A DNA stretch of 64,000 nt from DAHUYF01 sp035623985 (GCA_035623985.1 DASPSJ010000079.1:6464-70463); one strand, 5' to 3'; shown: positions 24,012 to 32,853, counted from the stretch's first letter. Numbers and translations are program-made. Notes: generated from the letters alone by a model not told the origin.

Positions 24012-25751
24012 ATGAGCGAGAAAAAGCGAGGCTTTTTGCACGACACCTGGCGCCTCGCCAAGCCCTATTGGCGGTCGGAGGACCGCTGGTGGGCCTGGGG
24101 GCTGCTGGTCGCCGTCGTCGCGCTCAACCTCACCTCGGTCTATATCAGCGTCCGCTTCAACACGTGGAACCGCGACTTCTTCAACGCCATCCAGCAATAC
24201 GACTGGGAGGCGTTCAAGTATCAGTTCATCGTCTTCGGCGTCATCGCCGCCTCGGCGATCGTCGTCACCGTCTATCAGATCTATCTCCAGCAGATGCTGC
24301 AGATCCGCTGGCGGCGCTGGCTGACGCGGCGCTATCTCGATCTCTGGCTCGACGAGCGCGCCTATTACCGCCTCCAGCTCGAGGGCACCGGCACCGACAA
24401 TCCCGACCAGCGCATCTCCGACGACCTCGACCGATTTACGCGCTCGTCGATCGCGCTCACCATCGGCACCAACGGCTTCCTCAACGCCGGCGTCACGCTG
24501 ATCTCGTTCCTCGGCATTCTCTGGGGGCTTTCCGGCTCCGCCGCGATCCCGCTGGGGCCGCTGGGCGAAGTGGAGATCCCCGGCTACATGGTGTGGTTCG
24601 CGCTGGTCTATGCCGTCGGCGGCACCTGGCTCACTTTCAAGATCGGCCGGCCGCTGGTGCGGCTCAATTTCGACCAGCAGCGCTACGAGGCCGATTTCCG
24701 CTTCAGCATGGTGCGGCTGCGCGAGAACACCGAGAGCGTTGCGCTCTATGGCGGCGAGGGCCGCGAGCGCCGCAACTTCATCGACCGCTTCGGCTACGTC
24801 GTCGGCAATTTCTGGAGCATCATGAAGCGCGTGAAGCGGCTCAACTGGTACACCAGCGGCTATACGCAGGTCGCCATCGTCTTCCCCTATCTGGTGGCGG
24901 CGCCGCGCTATTTCGCCAAGCAGATCAGCTTCGGGGATCTGCAGCAGACGGCGGACGCTTTCGGCCAGGTGCAGACCTCCTTGTCCTTCATCGTCAACTC
25001 CTATGCCGAGATCGCCGAATGGCAGTCGGTGGTGCAGCGGCTGTCCGGCTTCGACCGGCGCGCCCGCGACATCGCCGCCGCCGCGCGCGCGAAGCAGCCG
25101 ATCGAAGTGACGCGCGGCGGCGACGGCCTTGCGGTCGACCACCTCGACGTCGACCTGCCCGACGGCAGCGCGCTGCTGCGCGGGGTCACGATGGCCGCGG
25201 CGCCCGGCGAGTTCGTGCTGATCGCGGCGCCCACGGGCACCGGCAAGAGCACGCTGCTGCGCGCGATCGCCGGCATCTGGCCGTTCGGCCGCGGCCGCGT
25301 CCGCATCGGCGAGGGCAGGATGCTGTTCGTGCCGCAGCGGCCCTATCTGCCGCTCGGCAGCCTGCGCACGGCGCTGCTCTATCCCGAGGAGGACCGGGCG
25401 GTCGAGAAGGAGCGGCTCGAGGCGGTGCTGCGCGAGGTGGGGCTCGGCGCGTTCGCCGGCGAACTCGACACCGTCGACAATTGGGCGCAGCGGATGTCGC
25501 TGGGCGAGCAGCAGCGACTCGCCTTCGCGCGAATCCTGCTAAGCGAGCCCGCCATCGTCTTTCTCGACGAAGCGACCTCGGCACTCGATGAGAAGGCGGA
25601 GGGGGCGCTCTACGCGCTGCTGCGCCGGGCGCCGTGGCGGCCGAGCGTGGTGAGCGTCGGCCATCGCAGCACGCTGCGCGAGTTCCACGACCGCGTGCTG
25701 CCGCTCGCCGCCGCCGGCCGCGAGGAGAGGACCCTCCCGGCCGCCGGCTAG
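24012..25751 (+). CDS. SbmA/BacA-like ABC transporter with fused permease and ATPase
   Basis: The 579-residue protein has an N-terminal SbmA/BacA-type membrane domain (about residues 20-330) with NTWNRDFFNAIQQYDW, NPDQRISDDLDRFTR and FRFSMVRLRENTESVALYGGE. The C-terminal ATPase carries Walker A APTGTGKSTLLRA, signature MSLGEQQRLAFARI and Walker B AIVFLDEATSALDE. Homologues (YddA, Rv1819c) import cobalamin, bleomycin or antimicrobial peptides. The ATG at 24012 has GAGGAG nine bases upstream; a GTG at 24003 is also in frame. It acts in the inner membrane. Confidence 0.92.
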   Translation: MSEKKRGFLHDTWRLAKPYWRSEDRWWAWGLLVAVVALNLTSVYISVRFNTWNRDFFNAIQQYDWEAFKYQFIVFGVIAASAIVVTVYQIYLQQMLQIRWRRWLTRRYLDLWLDERAYYRLQLEGTGTDNPDQRISDDLDRFTRSSIALTIGTNGFLNAGVTLISFLGILWGLSGSAAIPLGPLGEVEIPGYMVWFALVYAVGGTWLTFKIGRPLVRLNFDQQRYEADFRFSMVRLRENTESVALYGGEGRERRNFIDRFGYVVGNFWSIMKRVKRLNWYTSGYTQVAIVFPYLVAAPRYFAKQISFGDLQQTADAFGQVQTSLSFIVNSYAEIAEWQSVVQRLSGFDRRARDIAAAARAKQPIEVTRGGDGLAVDHLDVDLPDGSALLRGVTMAAAPGEFVLIAAPTGTGKSTLLRAIAGIWPFGRGRVRIGEGRMLFVPQRPYLPLGSLRTALLYPEEDRAVEKERLEAVLREVGLGAFAGELDTVDNWAQRMSLGEQQRLAFARILLSEPAIVFLDEATSALDEKAEGALYALLRRAPWRPSVVSVGHRSTLREFHDRVLPLAAAGREERTLPAAG

Positions 25752-25760
25752 CGGCGGAGC

Positions 25761-25940
25761 TTAGTTGCCGTTGGCGGTGCCGAGATCGGTCTGGATGGTA
25801 TTGAAGGTCGTCGACAACTGCGTCCCGACCGCGGTGATGGCGGCGATGATCACCACGGAGATCAGCGCAGCGATCAGGCCATACTCGATGGCGGTGGCGC
25901 CGCTTTCGTCGCGCATGAGCTTGGAAAATACTGCGAGCAT
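25761..25940 (-). CDS. Flp-family type IVb pilin
   Basis: This 59-residue prepilin has a short basic leader (MLAVFSKLMRDESG), the peptidase site region ATAIEYGLIAALISVVIIAA with the conserved Glu and Tyr after the cleavage glycine, and a short C-terminal tail TFNTIQTDLGTANGN. This is the standard Flp/Fap layout for tight-adherence pili. The ribosome site CAGGAG is eight bases upstream of the ATG. A second, different Flp gene follows on the same strand upstream (26110-26274), but none of the tad assembly genes is in the window. Confidence 0.92.
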   Translation of the reverse strand: MLAVFSKLMRDESGATAIEYGLIAALISVVIIAAITAVGTQLSTTFNTIQTDLGTANGN

Positions 25941-26109
25941 CGGTCTACACTCCTGTATGCCATGGGCCGCGCCATCGCGGTCGTCGGCCGCGGATAACCA
26001 ATAACATCTTCACGCGCAGTGACGTAGCAGCATCGTTTACATTTCTGTTTAAAGTCCGGTTAAACTTGCGCCATTTCCCGCGGATCGACCGGCTCGCCGG
26101 CCGGCCGGC

Positions 26110-26274
26110 TCAGAGCGCGCCGATGACCGGGCCGAAGAAATTGGCGGAAATCGTCGTGCCGATGGCGGTGATGCCGGCGATGATGGCGATCGAGACCAGG
26201 CAGCCGATCATCCCGTATTCGATCGCCGTCGTTCCGTCGCGCACGGCGAGGATCTTACAGATATTTCGGACCAT
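26110..26274 (-). CDS. Flp-family type IVb pilin
   Basis: This 54-residue prepilin begins MVRNICKILAVRDGTTAIEYG and continues with a hydrophobic helix MIGCLVSIAIIAGITAIGTTI. The Gly-x-x-Ala-Ile-Glu-Tyr processing pattern is intact. It has an almost perfect GAGGAGGT ribosome site, which fixes the ATG at 26274 over the longer frame beginning at 26313. It differs from the pilin at 25761 by a Cys within the helix and a shorter, uncharged tail. Two single pilin genes in a row suggest alternative subunits of one Tad pilus coded elsewhere. Confidence 0.9.
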   Translation of the reverse strand: MVRNICKILAVRDGTTAIEYGMIGCLVSIAIIAGITAIGTTISANFFGPVIGAL

Positions 26275-26447
26275 CGGCGCACCTCCTCGCACATCGCCGG
26301 AATTGGCCGCCATTCTATGTCGAAGCCGCCGCCGCGCCAGCGAAATCGCCTACAACGCGCAGCGTATGCGCGGCATATGTCACGGCGATTTCGCTAAAAT
26401 GGCCGATAATTTCCTTGCGCCGGGACGCCGCGGCGCGTCCTCCCGGC

Positions 26448-27206
26448 TCAGATGGCGAATTCGGGATCGGCGCCGCCGCCTTTGACGGCGAGGTCGAGGT
26501 CCTCGAGGATGCGCTCCTTCCAGGCCTGCAACCGCCCCTCGGTGCGCCGGCGCGGCCGCGGCAGATCGATGCGGTACTGGGCATGAATGCGGCCGGGCTT
26601 GGCGCGCATGACGACGACGCGGTCGCTCAGCACCAGCGCCTCCTCAATGTCGTGCGTGACGAACAGCATGGTCGGCTGGTCGGCGCGCCAGATGTCGAGC
26701 AGATGATCCTGCAGGCCGAAGCGGGTGAAGGCGTCGAGCGCGCTGAAGGGCTCGTCGAGCAGCAGCACCTGCGGCCGCGCCACCAGCGCGCGGGCGATGG
26801 CGGCGCGCTGCGCCATGCCGCCGGAGAGCGCCTGCGGCAAGGCGTCGGCGACGGCGCCGAGGCCGACGCGGGCAAGCGCCGCATCGGCGAGCGGCCGGCG
26901 CTGGGCGCGCGGCCGCCGCGCGAGCGCGAACTCGACATTCTCGCGCACGCTGAGCCAGGGCATGAGGCGCGGCTCCTGGAAGACGAGGCCGACCTCGGGC
27001 CGCGGGCCGGCGACGGCGACGCCGTCGAGCACGACGCTGCCGGAGGACGGCGCCTCGAGCCCGCCGACGATGCGCAGCAGCGTGCTCTTGCCGCAGCCGC
27101 TGGTGCCGACGATGCTGGCGATCTCGCCGCGGTCGACGGCGAGATCGATCTCGCCCAGGGCCTCGAAGCCGTCAAACTTCTTGGAGACGCGGCGGATCTG
27201 CAGCAT
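26448..27206 (-). CDS. ABC importer ATP-binding protein, SsuB/TauB type
   Basis: The 252 residues have Walker A VGTSGCGKSTLLRI near 33-46, signature LSGGMAQRAAIARAL, Walker B LLLDEPFSALD and H-loop LFVTHDIEEALVLSDRV. The form with SGGM(A/R)QR and the DIEEAL stretch is typical of nitrate/sulfonate/taurine importers. It overlaps the permease gene by 35 bases and is third in a substrate-binding protein, permease, ATPase operon. That operon is governed by a SAM-II riboswitch at 29.1 kb, so its substrate probably feeds sulfur or methionine metabolism. Confidence 0.9.
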   Translation of the reverse strand: MLQIRRVSKKFDGFEALGEIDLAVDRGEIASIVGTSGCGKSTLLRIVGGLEAPSSGSVVLDGVAVAGPRPEVGLVFQEPRLMPWLSVRENVEFALARRPRAQRRPLADAALARVGLGAVADALPQALSGGMAQRAAIARALVARPQVLLLDEPFSALDAFTRFGLQDHLLDIWRADQPTMLFVTHDIEEALVLSDRVVVMRAKPGRIHAQYRIDLPRPRRRTEGRLQAWKERILEDLDLAVKGGGADPEFAI

Positions 27207-27999
27207 CGGCTTTTCGTTCCTCGGCGCTCTGGAAATTGTCCTGCCAGGAGACGAAGCGCCGGCCGAGCGCCGCGAGCGCGAGGTCGCTCGCCTTGCCGAA
27301 GACGGCGAAGAGCAGGACGGCGGCGATGATGTTGGCGGGCCGCCCGGTCTGCTGGCCGTCGATCAGCAGGAAGCCCAGCCCTTCGCTGGCGCCCATGAAC
27401 TCGGCCGCGACGACGAACATCCAGGCAAGCCCCAGCCCGCCGCGCAGCCCCGTGACATAGGCGGGCAAGGTGGCCGGCAGCAGCACGCACCGCACCAGCG
27501 CCGCGCCGCCATAGCCGTGAACGCGCGCCACCTCCACCAGCTTGCGGTCGACCTGCTGGATGCCGGCCATGGTGTTGAGATAGACCGGGAAGAACGCGCC
27601 CACGGCGATCAGCGTCAGCTTCGACGCCTCGAAGATGCCGAGCCAAAGCACGAAAAGCGGGATCCAGGCGAAGGAGGGAATGCTGCGCAGCGCCTGGAAA
27701 GCGGGATCGAGCAGGCGCCGCCACAGCGCGGAATATCCCGTGAGCGCGCCCAGAAGCGTGCCCGCCGCGGTGCCGAAGAGGAAGCCCAGCAGCACGCGCA
27801 GCAGCGTGACCTCGATATGGCCCGGAAGCTCGCCCGACAGCCAGAGGCCGCCGAGCGCGCGCAGCACGGCCGAAGGCGCCGGCAGCAGGTTCGGCGGCGC
27901 GAGGCCAAAGCGCGACAGCGCCTCCCACAGCGCCAGCAGCAGCGCCGGCAGCACCAGCCCGGCGGCGCCGCCCAGCGCGAGGCGCGCGCGGAACCTCAC
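27172..27999 (-). CDS. ABC importer permease, SsuC/TauC type
   Basis: The 275-residue membrane protein has about six segments and contains the coupling-helix motif of binding-protein-dependent permeases (DPAFQALRSIPSFAWIPLFVLWLGIFEASK, then RKLVEVARVHGYGGAALVRCVLLPATLPAYVTGLR). It starts with GTG at 27999, which overlaps the TGA of the substrate-binding protein gene (GTGA, 27996-27999). The C-terminal tail after the last segment is rich in charged residues. It forms the inner-membrane channel of the importer. Confidence 0.9.
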   Translation of the reverse strand: MRFRARLALGGAAGLVLPALLLALWEALSRFGLAPPNLLPAPSAVLRALGGLWLSGELPGHIEVTLLRVLLGFLFGTAAGTLLGALTGYSALWRRLLDPAFQALRSIPSFAWIPLFVLWLGIFEASKLTLIAVGAFFPVYLNTMAGIQQVDRKLVEVARVHGYGGAALVRCVLLPATLPAYVTGLRGGLGLAWMFVVAAEFMGASEGLGFLLIDGQQTGRPANIIAAVLLFAVFGKASDLALAALGRRFVSWQDNFQSAEERKADAADPPRLQEV

Positions 28000-28994
28000 C
28001 GTTCGGCCCGCGGCCGGCCGGCCACGCGCTCGATGAAACGCGGATCGATCAGCGCGTCGGCGACCTTCGCCACGTCGGTGTCGGCCGGCATGGCGCCGCT
28101 CTCCTTCAGCACCTCGCCGGCGGCGAGGATGGCGTCGCGCTGGCGCGCGCCGATGAGGCCGCTCGTCAGGTCGTTGCGCTCGAGCTGCTTGGCGACGACC
28201 GCGTCGCTTTGCTTCTCCGCCCGGACAAGGATGGCCTTGAGCGCGTCGGGATGAGCGAGCGACCAGAGCCGCGCCCGCTCGTAGACGGCGAGCACGCGCT
28301 CGACGATGTCGGGATGAGCGGCGGCGAAATCCTCGCGCAGGTTGAGCACGCCATAGGTGTTGAAATCGGCGTTGCGGTAGAAGAGACGCGAGTCCTTCTC
28401 GAGCTCGGTTTGCGCCATGTAAGGGTCGAGCCCGGCCCAGGCGTCGACGTCGCCGCGCTCCAGCGCCACCTTGCCGTCGGGATGCTGGAGCAGCACGGTC
28501 TTCACCTCCTGCACCTTGAGCCCATGGCTCGCCAGCGCGCGCACCAGGAAGATGTAGGGATCCGTGCCTTTGGTGACGGCGATGCGCTTGCCGCGGAGAT
28601 CGGCCACGTCGCGGATCGGCGCGTCCTTGAGCGTGACCAGCGCGGTCCATTCCGGCTTCGAATAGACATAGACGCTCCGCACAGGGTTGCCGTTGGCCCT
28701 GGCGAGAAGCGCGGCGGCGCCGGCGCTCGAGCCGAAATCGACGCTGTTGGCGCTGAGGAATTCCAGCGCCTTGTTGCTGCCGAGGCTGAGCACCCACTCG
28801 ACCTTGACGCCGTCCTTGGCGAATTCCTGCTCGATCAGCCCCTGCTCCTTGAGCACGAGGCTCACGGGATTGTAATAGGCATAGTCCATCCGCAGCAGGC
28901 TGAGCTTGTCGGCGGCGCCCGCCGGCGACGCCGCAAGCGCCAGCAGCATCGTGCCGAGCAGGGGGGGCAAGGCGCGGCGAGCGATGGTCGGCAT
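27996..28994 (-). CDS. SsuA/NrtA-like substrate-binding protein
   Basis: The 332-residue precursor has a Sec signal peptide, MPTIARRALPPLLGTMLLAL, ending near AGAADK. The mature protein has two lobes typical of the NMT1/SsuA family: DYAYYNPVSLVLKEQGLIEQEF, FGSSAGAAALLARANG, GKRIAVTKGTDPYIFLVRAL, GDVDAWAGLDPYMA. The family binds aliphatic sulfonates, taurine, nitrate or thiamine precursors. It is the first gene after a SAM-II riboswitch and a leader terminator. That points to a sulfur-containing ligand tied to methionine supply. Confidence 0.9.
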   Translation of the reverse strand: MPTIARRALPPLLGTMLLALAASPAGAADKLSLLRMDYAYYNPVSLVLKEQGLIEQEFAKDGVKVEWVLSLGSNKALEFLSANSVDFGSSAGAAALLARANGNPVRSVYVYSKPEWTALVTLKDAPIRDVADLRGKRIAVTKGTDPYIFLVRALASHGLKVQEVKTVLLQHPDGKVALERGDVDAWAGLDPYMAQTELEKDSRLFYRNADFNTYGVLNLREDFAAAHPDIVERVLAVYERARLWSLAHPDALKAILVRAEKQSDAVVAKQLERNDLTSGLIGARQRDAILAAGEVLKESGAMPADTDVAKVADALIDPRFIERVAGRPRAER

Positions 28995-29035
28995 GGTCCC
29001 GGTCTCCTTGAGGGTTGCCCGGGCGGGATCAGGCC

Positions 29036-29071
29036 AAAAAGAAAAACCCGCCGCGGCTGTCGCCGGGGCGG
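29036..29071 (-). terminator. Rho-independent terminator in the importer leader
   Basis: On the minus strand a G+C-rich stem (CCGCC pairing with GGCGG, plus GGC with GCC, around a GACA loop) is followed by TTTTTCTTTTT. It lies between the riboswitch and the importer's start codon, so it can only act on transcripts heading into the operon. This position indicates transcription attenuation. Confidence 0.7.
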
Positions 29072-29077
29072 ATCGCG

Positions 29078-29137
29078 CCTCGCTTTAGCCGCATTTCTAA
29101 AGCGCCCGCAAGCTGAAGCTCAAATCGGCGCTTGTGG
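29078..29137 (-). promoter_or_regulatory. SAM-II riboswitch controlling the SsuABC-like importer
   Basis: Read on the minus strand, the element has a 5-bp stem GCGCC/GGCGC enclosing GATTTGAG and GCTTGC, then AAATGCGGCTAAAGCGAGG. These are the conserved blocks of SAM-II: the GATTT loop, the GCTTGC segment, the closing GCGC and the 3' GCTAAAG that forms the pseudoknot and ligand pocket. SAM-II is known mainly from alphaproteobacterial methionine genes (metA, metX, metZ). It begins within a few bases of the predicted transcription start. A terminator follows seven bases later. Confidence 0.82.
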
Positions 29138-29139
29138 TC

Positions 29140-29168
29140 AAGCTAATCTTCCACAACAAGATCGTCAA
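29140..29168 (-). promoter_or_regulatory. Sigma-70-type promoter of the riboswitch-controlled operon
   Basis: On the minus strand a TTGACG -35 (29163-29168) and a TAGCTT -10 (29140-29145) are separated by 17 bases. Transcription would start near 29133, exactly where the riboswitch stem begins. The surrounding 29140-29215 is A+T-rich and shared with lysS transcription in the other direction. Confidence 0.6.
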
Positions 29169-29275
29169 TAAGAAGTTTTATACATTTTCCATTTGTTATT
29201 TATTGGCGGCATCCTCCGCTTTGCAGGCCCTCCCGCGACCCGTTACAACAGGCCCCCGCACAGGACCGGCAGGAC

Positions 29276-30754
29276 ATGACGGGCGAGGACGACAACCAAT
29301 TCCGCGCGGCGCGGCTGGAAAAGCTGGCGCAGCTCAAGGCGCTCGGCGTCGATCCCTATCCCTACGCCTTTGCGCGCAGCGCCGAGGCGGCCGCGCTCGA
29401 ACAGCGCTACGCCGATCTCGCGCCCGACAGCGTGACCGCCGACCGCGTCGCCGTCGCCGGGCGCGTGCGCGCCATCCGCAACGGCGGCATGTTCATCGAT
29501 CTCCACGACAGCTCCGGCAAGATCCAGATCTTCAGCGACAAGAAGCTGCTGAGCGAGCCGCAGCTTGCGCTGGTGCGGCTGCTCGATCTCGGCGACATCA
29601 TCGGCGTCGAGGGCATCGTCCGGCGCACCCGGCGCGGCGAGCTCACGGTGAACGCGACGGGGATCACGGTGCTGGCCAAGGCGCTGCTGCCGCTGCCGGA
29701 GAAGTATCACGGGCTTGCCGACGTCGAGACGCGCTATCGCCAGCGCTATCTCGACCTCATCGTCAACGAGGACAGCCGCGCCGTGCTGCGCAAGCGCTCG
29801 CGCGTCATCGCGGCGATCCGCCAGCGCCTGGTCGAGCGCGGCTTCCTCGAGGTCGAGACGCCGATGCTGCAGGCGATCCCCGGCGGCGCCGCGGCCAAGC
29901 CCTTCGTCACCTATCACAACACGCTCGACATCGAGCTTTACCTGCGCATCTCGCCGGAGCTGTTCCTGAAGCGCCTGCTGGTGGGCGGCCTCTCGGACAA
30001 GCTGTTCGAGATCAACCGCAACTTCCGCAACGAGGGCATCTCGCCGCGGCACAACCCGGAATTCACCCTGCTCGAGCTCTATCAGGCCTATGTCGACTAC
30101 GAGGCGATGATGGAGATGACCGAGCATCTCGTCACCGAGGCGGCGGTGGCGGCCGGAGGCACAACGCGCATCACCTATGGCGGCAAGGCGATCGAGCTGG
30201 CCGCGCCCTGGCGGCGCGCGCCGATGGCGGCGCTGGTGCTGGAGCATACCGGCATCGATTTCCTCGCCATCGACGGCGGCGTCGATGCCCGGGCCGCGGC
30301 CCGGCGGCTGGGCATCGAGCTGGCGGACACGGCGGGCTGGGGCCACGCGCTCTATGCCGTGTTCAACACGCGGGTCGAGAGCCTGCTGATCGAGCCGATC
30401 CACGTCACCGGCTTCCCGCGCGAGATCTCGCCGCTGACCAAGGCCGACCGCGGCGACCCCCGGCTCACCGAGCGGTTCGAGAGCTTCATCAACGGCTGGG
30501 AAGTCGCCAACGCTTATTCCGAGCTGAACGATCCCCAGGACCAGCTCGCCCGCTTCCAGGCGCAGATGCACGAGCGCGAGCTGGGCGACGAGGAGGCGCA
30601 GCGTCTCGACGCGGATTTCGTCGCCGCGCTCGAATACGGCATGCCGCCGGCGGGCGGGCTCGGCATCGGCATCGACCGGCTGGTGATGCTGCTCACCGAC
30701 AGCCCGTCGATCCGCGACGTCATCGCCTTCCCCACGCTCCGGCCCAAAGGGTGA
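29276..30754 (+). CDS. lysS: Lysyl-tRNA synthetase, class II
   Basis: The 492 residues have an N-terminal OB-fold anticodon domain (VAVAGRVRAIRNGGMFIDLHDSSGKIQIF) and a class II catalytic core with motif 1 near FLEVETPMLQAIPGGAAAKPF, motif 2 FEINRNFRNEGISPRHNPEFTLLE and motif 3 GGLGIGIDRLVMLLTDSPSIRDVIAFP. It charges tRNA-Lys in the cytoplasm. Length matches bacterial LysS. The start at ATG 29276 follows a short AGGAC ribosome site. It is convergent with a sterol desaturase gene, with 13 bases between the stops. Confidence 0.97.
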   Translation: MTGEDDNQFRAARLEKLAQLKALGVDPYPYAFARSAEAAALEQRYADLAPDSVTADRVAVAGRVRAIRNGGMFIDLHDSSGKIQIFSDKKLLSEPQLALVRLLDLGDIIGVEGIVRRTRRGELTVNATGITVLAKALLPLPEKYHGLADVETRYRQRYLDLIVNEDSRAVLRKRSRVIAAIRQRLVERGFLEVETPMLQAIPGGAAAKPFVTYHNTLDIELYLRISPELFLKRLLVGGLSDKLFEINRNFRNEGISPRHNPEFTLLELYQAYVDYEAMMEMTEHLVTEAAVAAGGTTRITYGGKAIELAAPWRRAPMAALVLEHTGIDFLAIDGGVDARAAARRLGIELADTAGWGHALYAVFNTRVESLLIEPIHVTGFPREISPLTKADRGDPRLTERFESFINGWEVANAYSELNDPQDQLARFQAQMHERELGDEEAQRLDADFVAALEYGMPPAGGLGIGIDRLVMLLTDSPSIRDVIAFPTLRPKG

Positions 30755-30767
30755 GCGCGGGGCCGGT

Positions 30768-31673
30768 CTACTCCGCGGCAGCGACCGCGCGGCGCAGATC
30801 CTCGGTGGTCGAGCCCCGGCCGTCGGGCCGCCAGCCGGGCACGCCCAGGAGATAGTGCCACCGCTCGCGCCAGCTCCGCGCCTGCCAGAGGTCGCGGCCA
30901 AGCGCCCGCCATTCATGCAGGTTGATGACGAAGGGATTGTTGGAGCGCAGCGGCTTCACCAGCCCGTAGCGGCACGGCAGATCGGCGCGCTCCTCGATGC
31001 AGGTGCCGAACAGCCGGTCGAAGACGATCAGCACGCCGCCGTAATTGGCGTCGAGATAGTCGAGATTGGCGGCGTGATGGACGCGGTGCAGCGAGGGCGT
31101 GTTGAAGACGTATTCGAGCCAGCCGAGCTTCGGTATCCAGGTCGCGTGCAGCCAGAACTGGTAGAGCAGGTTGAGCGACAGCACGCCGAACACGGCGCCC
31201 GGGGGAAATCCCAGCCAGACCAGCGGCGCATAGAAGACGCCGGTGCCGGAAAGCCGCCCGGTCCAGCCGAAGCGATAGGCGGCGGCGAGGTTGAGCTGGT
31301 TGGAGGAATGATGGATGGCGTGCGTCGCCCAGAACCAGCGCACGCGGTGCGAGGCGCGATGGAACCAATAGTAGCAGAACTCCTGGCCGAGGAAGAGCAG
31401 GCCCAAGGCGGTAACGCCGTCGAGCGGCAACGTCGCCAGGCGATGGCTCCAGGCGAGCCCGATCACCGGCGCGCCGAGACTCAGCGGCAGGAAGCGATAG
31501 ACGACATATTCGCGGCCGAGCGCATCGGCGAGCGAGGCCAGAGCCGCGCGCCAGTCGTAAGCCTCTTTCCGCCACAAGGCGAGCACCAGCGCCTCGAGCG
31601 CCGCCAAGGCGATCACCGCCGGCAGGAACACCGTCGCCGCCAGATATTGCAGTTCGGTGAAAAACGGCGTCAT
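30768..31673 (-). CDS. Sterol desaturase family protein
   Basis: The 301-residue membrane protein has four or so hydrophobic segments and the three histidine clusters of the fatty acid hydroxylase superfamily: HRASH, then HAIHHSS (within WFWATHAIHHSSNQLN), and LHRVHHAAN. These residues hold a di-iron centre that hydroxylates or desaturates lipids. The bacterial substrate is unknown; hopanoids, sphingolipids and ornithine lipids are possibilities. ATG 31673 has a GAGAGGGG ribosome site and was preferred to an upstream start at 31712. It follows an AraC-type regulator on the same strand after 73 bases, which may control it. Confidence 0.88.
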   Translation of the reverse strand: MTPFFTELQYLAATVFLPAVIALAALEALVLALWRKEAYDWRAALASLADALGREYVVYRFLPLSLGAPVIGLAWSHRLATLPLDGVTALGLLFLGQEFCYYWFHRASHRVRWFWATHAIHHSSNQLNLAAAYRFGWTGRLSGTGVFYAPLVWLGFPPGAVFGVLSLNLLYQFWLHATWIPKLGWLEYVFNTPSLHRVHHAANLDYLDANYGGVLIVFDRLFGTCIEERADLPCRYGLVKPLRSNNPFVINLHEWRALGRDLWQARSWRERWHYLLGVPGWRPDGRGSTTEDLRRAVAAAE

Positions 31674-31746
31674 GGCCCCTCTCCCGTTCCGGGTCTGCCG
31701 GCAAGCATGCAAGCAAAGGCGGCCTTCGGCTCGTCGAATTCCGCGC

Positions 31747-32853
31747 TCAGCCGGGAAAAGGCTTGCCGATTTCCGAAATCGGCGAGGCCGGCGGGCGATT
31801 TCCCGATGCGCCGAGCCGGCGGCGGCGGTAGTCGCTGGGGGTCATGCCGGTCTCGGCCTTGAAGGCGCGGTTGAAAGGACCGAGCGACTGGAAGCCGGCA
31901 TCGAGCGCGATGGTGACGACCGGCACCTCGGCCTGCGCCGGATCGGCCAGCGCCGCGCGCGCCTCGGCCAGGCGATAGCCGTTGACGAAACTGCTGAAAT
32001 TGCGCTGGCCGAGGCGCTGGTTGATGAGCCGGCGCAAGCGGTATTCCGGGATCTCGAGCCGGGCGGCGAGGCCGGCGACGGCAAGCCCGGCCTCGCGATA
32101 GGCCTTCTCGGCCTCCATCACCTGGCGCAGCCGCGCCAGCAGCGCGCGCTCCTCGGCCGAGGGCTCCGGCGGCTCGGCGGGCGCGGCGCGGCGGGCGGGC
32201 TGAGCGGGCGCGAACCGGCCCGCGGCCAGCGACAGCTCCCAGGCGGCGATGGCGAAGGTGATGAGGAACAAGCCGGCGGCGGTGGCGGCGCTCAGCAGCG
32301 GGTCGAAGGCCGGTCCGTGCAAGCTCACCTCCAGCACGATGATCGCCGCCGAATAGCTCGACGCGGCGATCACCAGCACGACGCGGAAGCGCCGGCGCTC
32401 CTCGACCAGATCCGCCGCCCGGCCCGCCAGCGCGAGGCGAATGGCAAGCGCGATCCACAGAAGCTGCACCCCCTGGAAGACGAGGCAGACGAGCCGCGCG
32501 GGACCAAAGGCGCAGCCGCAGCCGAGCGCGACGGTGGCGAGCCATAGCGCGCCGTCGCGCCAGGACGCGGTGAAATCGTCGTCGAAATTGGCGCGGGCAT
32601 AGAGCAGGAACAGCGCCGGTATGCCCATGCTGAAGACGGCGGCCGGCACCAGCCAGGCGCCGCAGAGCGCGTGGAGGCTCGGCCAGGAATTGACGACATA
32701 GGCGGCGATGGAAAGGCACAGCAAGCCGCCATAAAGCGCCGCCGGCGAGCGGCGCGCCGCGCCGAGGATGAACAGCGCCAGCAACAGCAGCAAGCTCAAC
32801 GCGCCGCCGCGCAAGCCGGCATCGATCAGCGGCAGGAAGCCGTGCCCGGTCAT
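31747..32853 (-). CDS. Membrane-bound AraC-family transcriptional regulator
   Basis: In this 368-residue protein the first 215 residues contain about seven hydrophobic segments (LSLLLLLALFILGAA, ALYGGLLCLSIAAYVV and others). A proline/alanine-rich linker follows, and then a C-terminal AraC-type double helix-turn-helix: YRLRRLINQRLGQRNFSSFVNGYRL and the hallmark GFQSLGPFNRAFKAETGMTPSDYRRRRL. The arrangement of a 7TM-like sensor fused to AraC is a known but poorly studied bacterial design. It would bind DNA near the membrane in response to an unknown signal. The nearest candidate target is the sterol desaturase gene downstream. Confidence 0.87.
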   Translation of the reverse strand: MTGHGFLPLIDAGLRGGALSLLLLLALFILGAARRSPAALYGGLLCLSIAAYVVNSWPSLHALCGAWLVPAAVFSMGIPALFLLYARANFDDDFTASWRDGALWLATVALGCGCAFGPARLVCLVFQGVQLLWIALAIRLALAGRAADLVEERRRFRVVLVIAASSYSAAIIVLEVSLHGPAFDPLLSAATAAGLFLITFAIAAWELSLAAGRFAPAQPARRAAPAEPPEPSAEERALLARLRQVMEAEKAYREAGLAVAGLAARLEIPEYRLRRLINQRLGQRNFSSFVNGYRLAEARAALADPAQAEVPVVTIALDAGFQSLGPFNRAFKAETGMTPSDYRRRRLGASGNRPPASPISEIGKPFPG

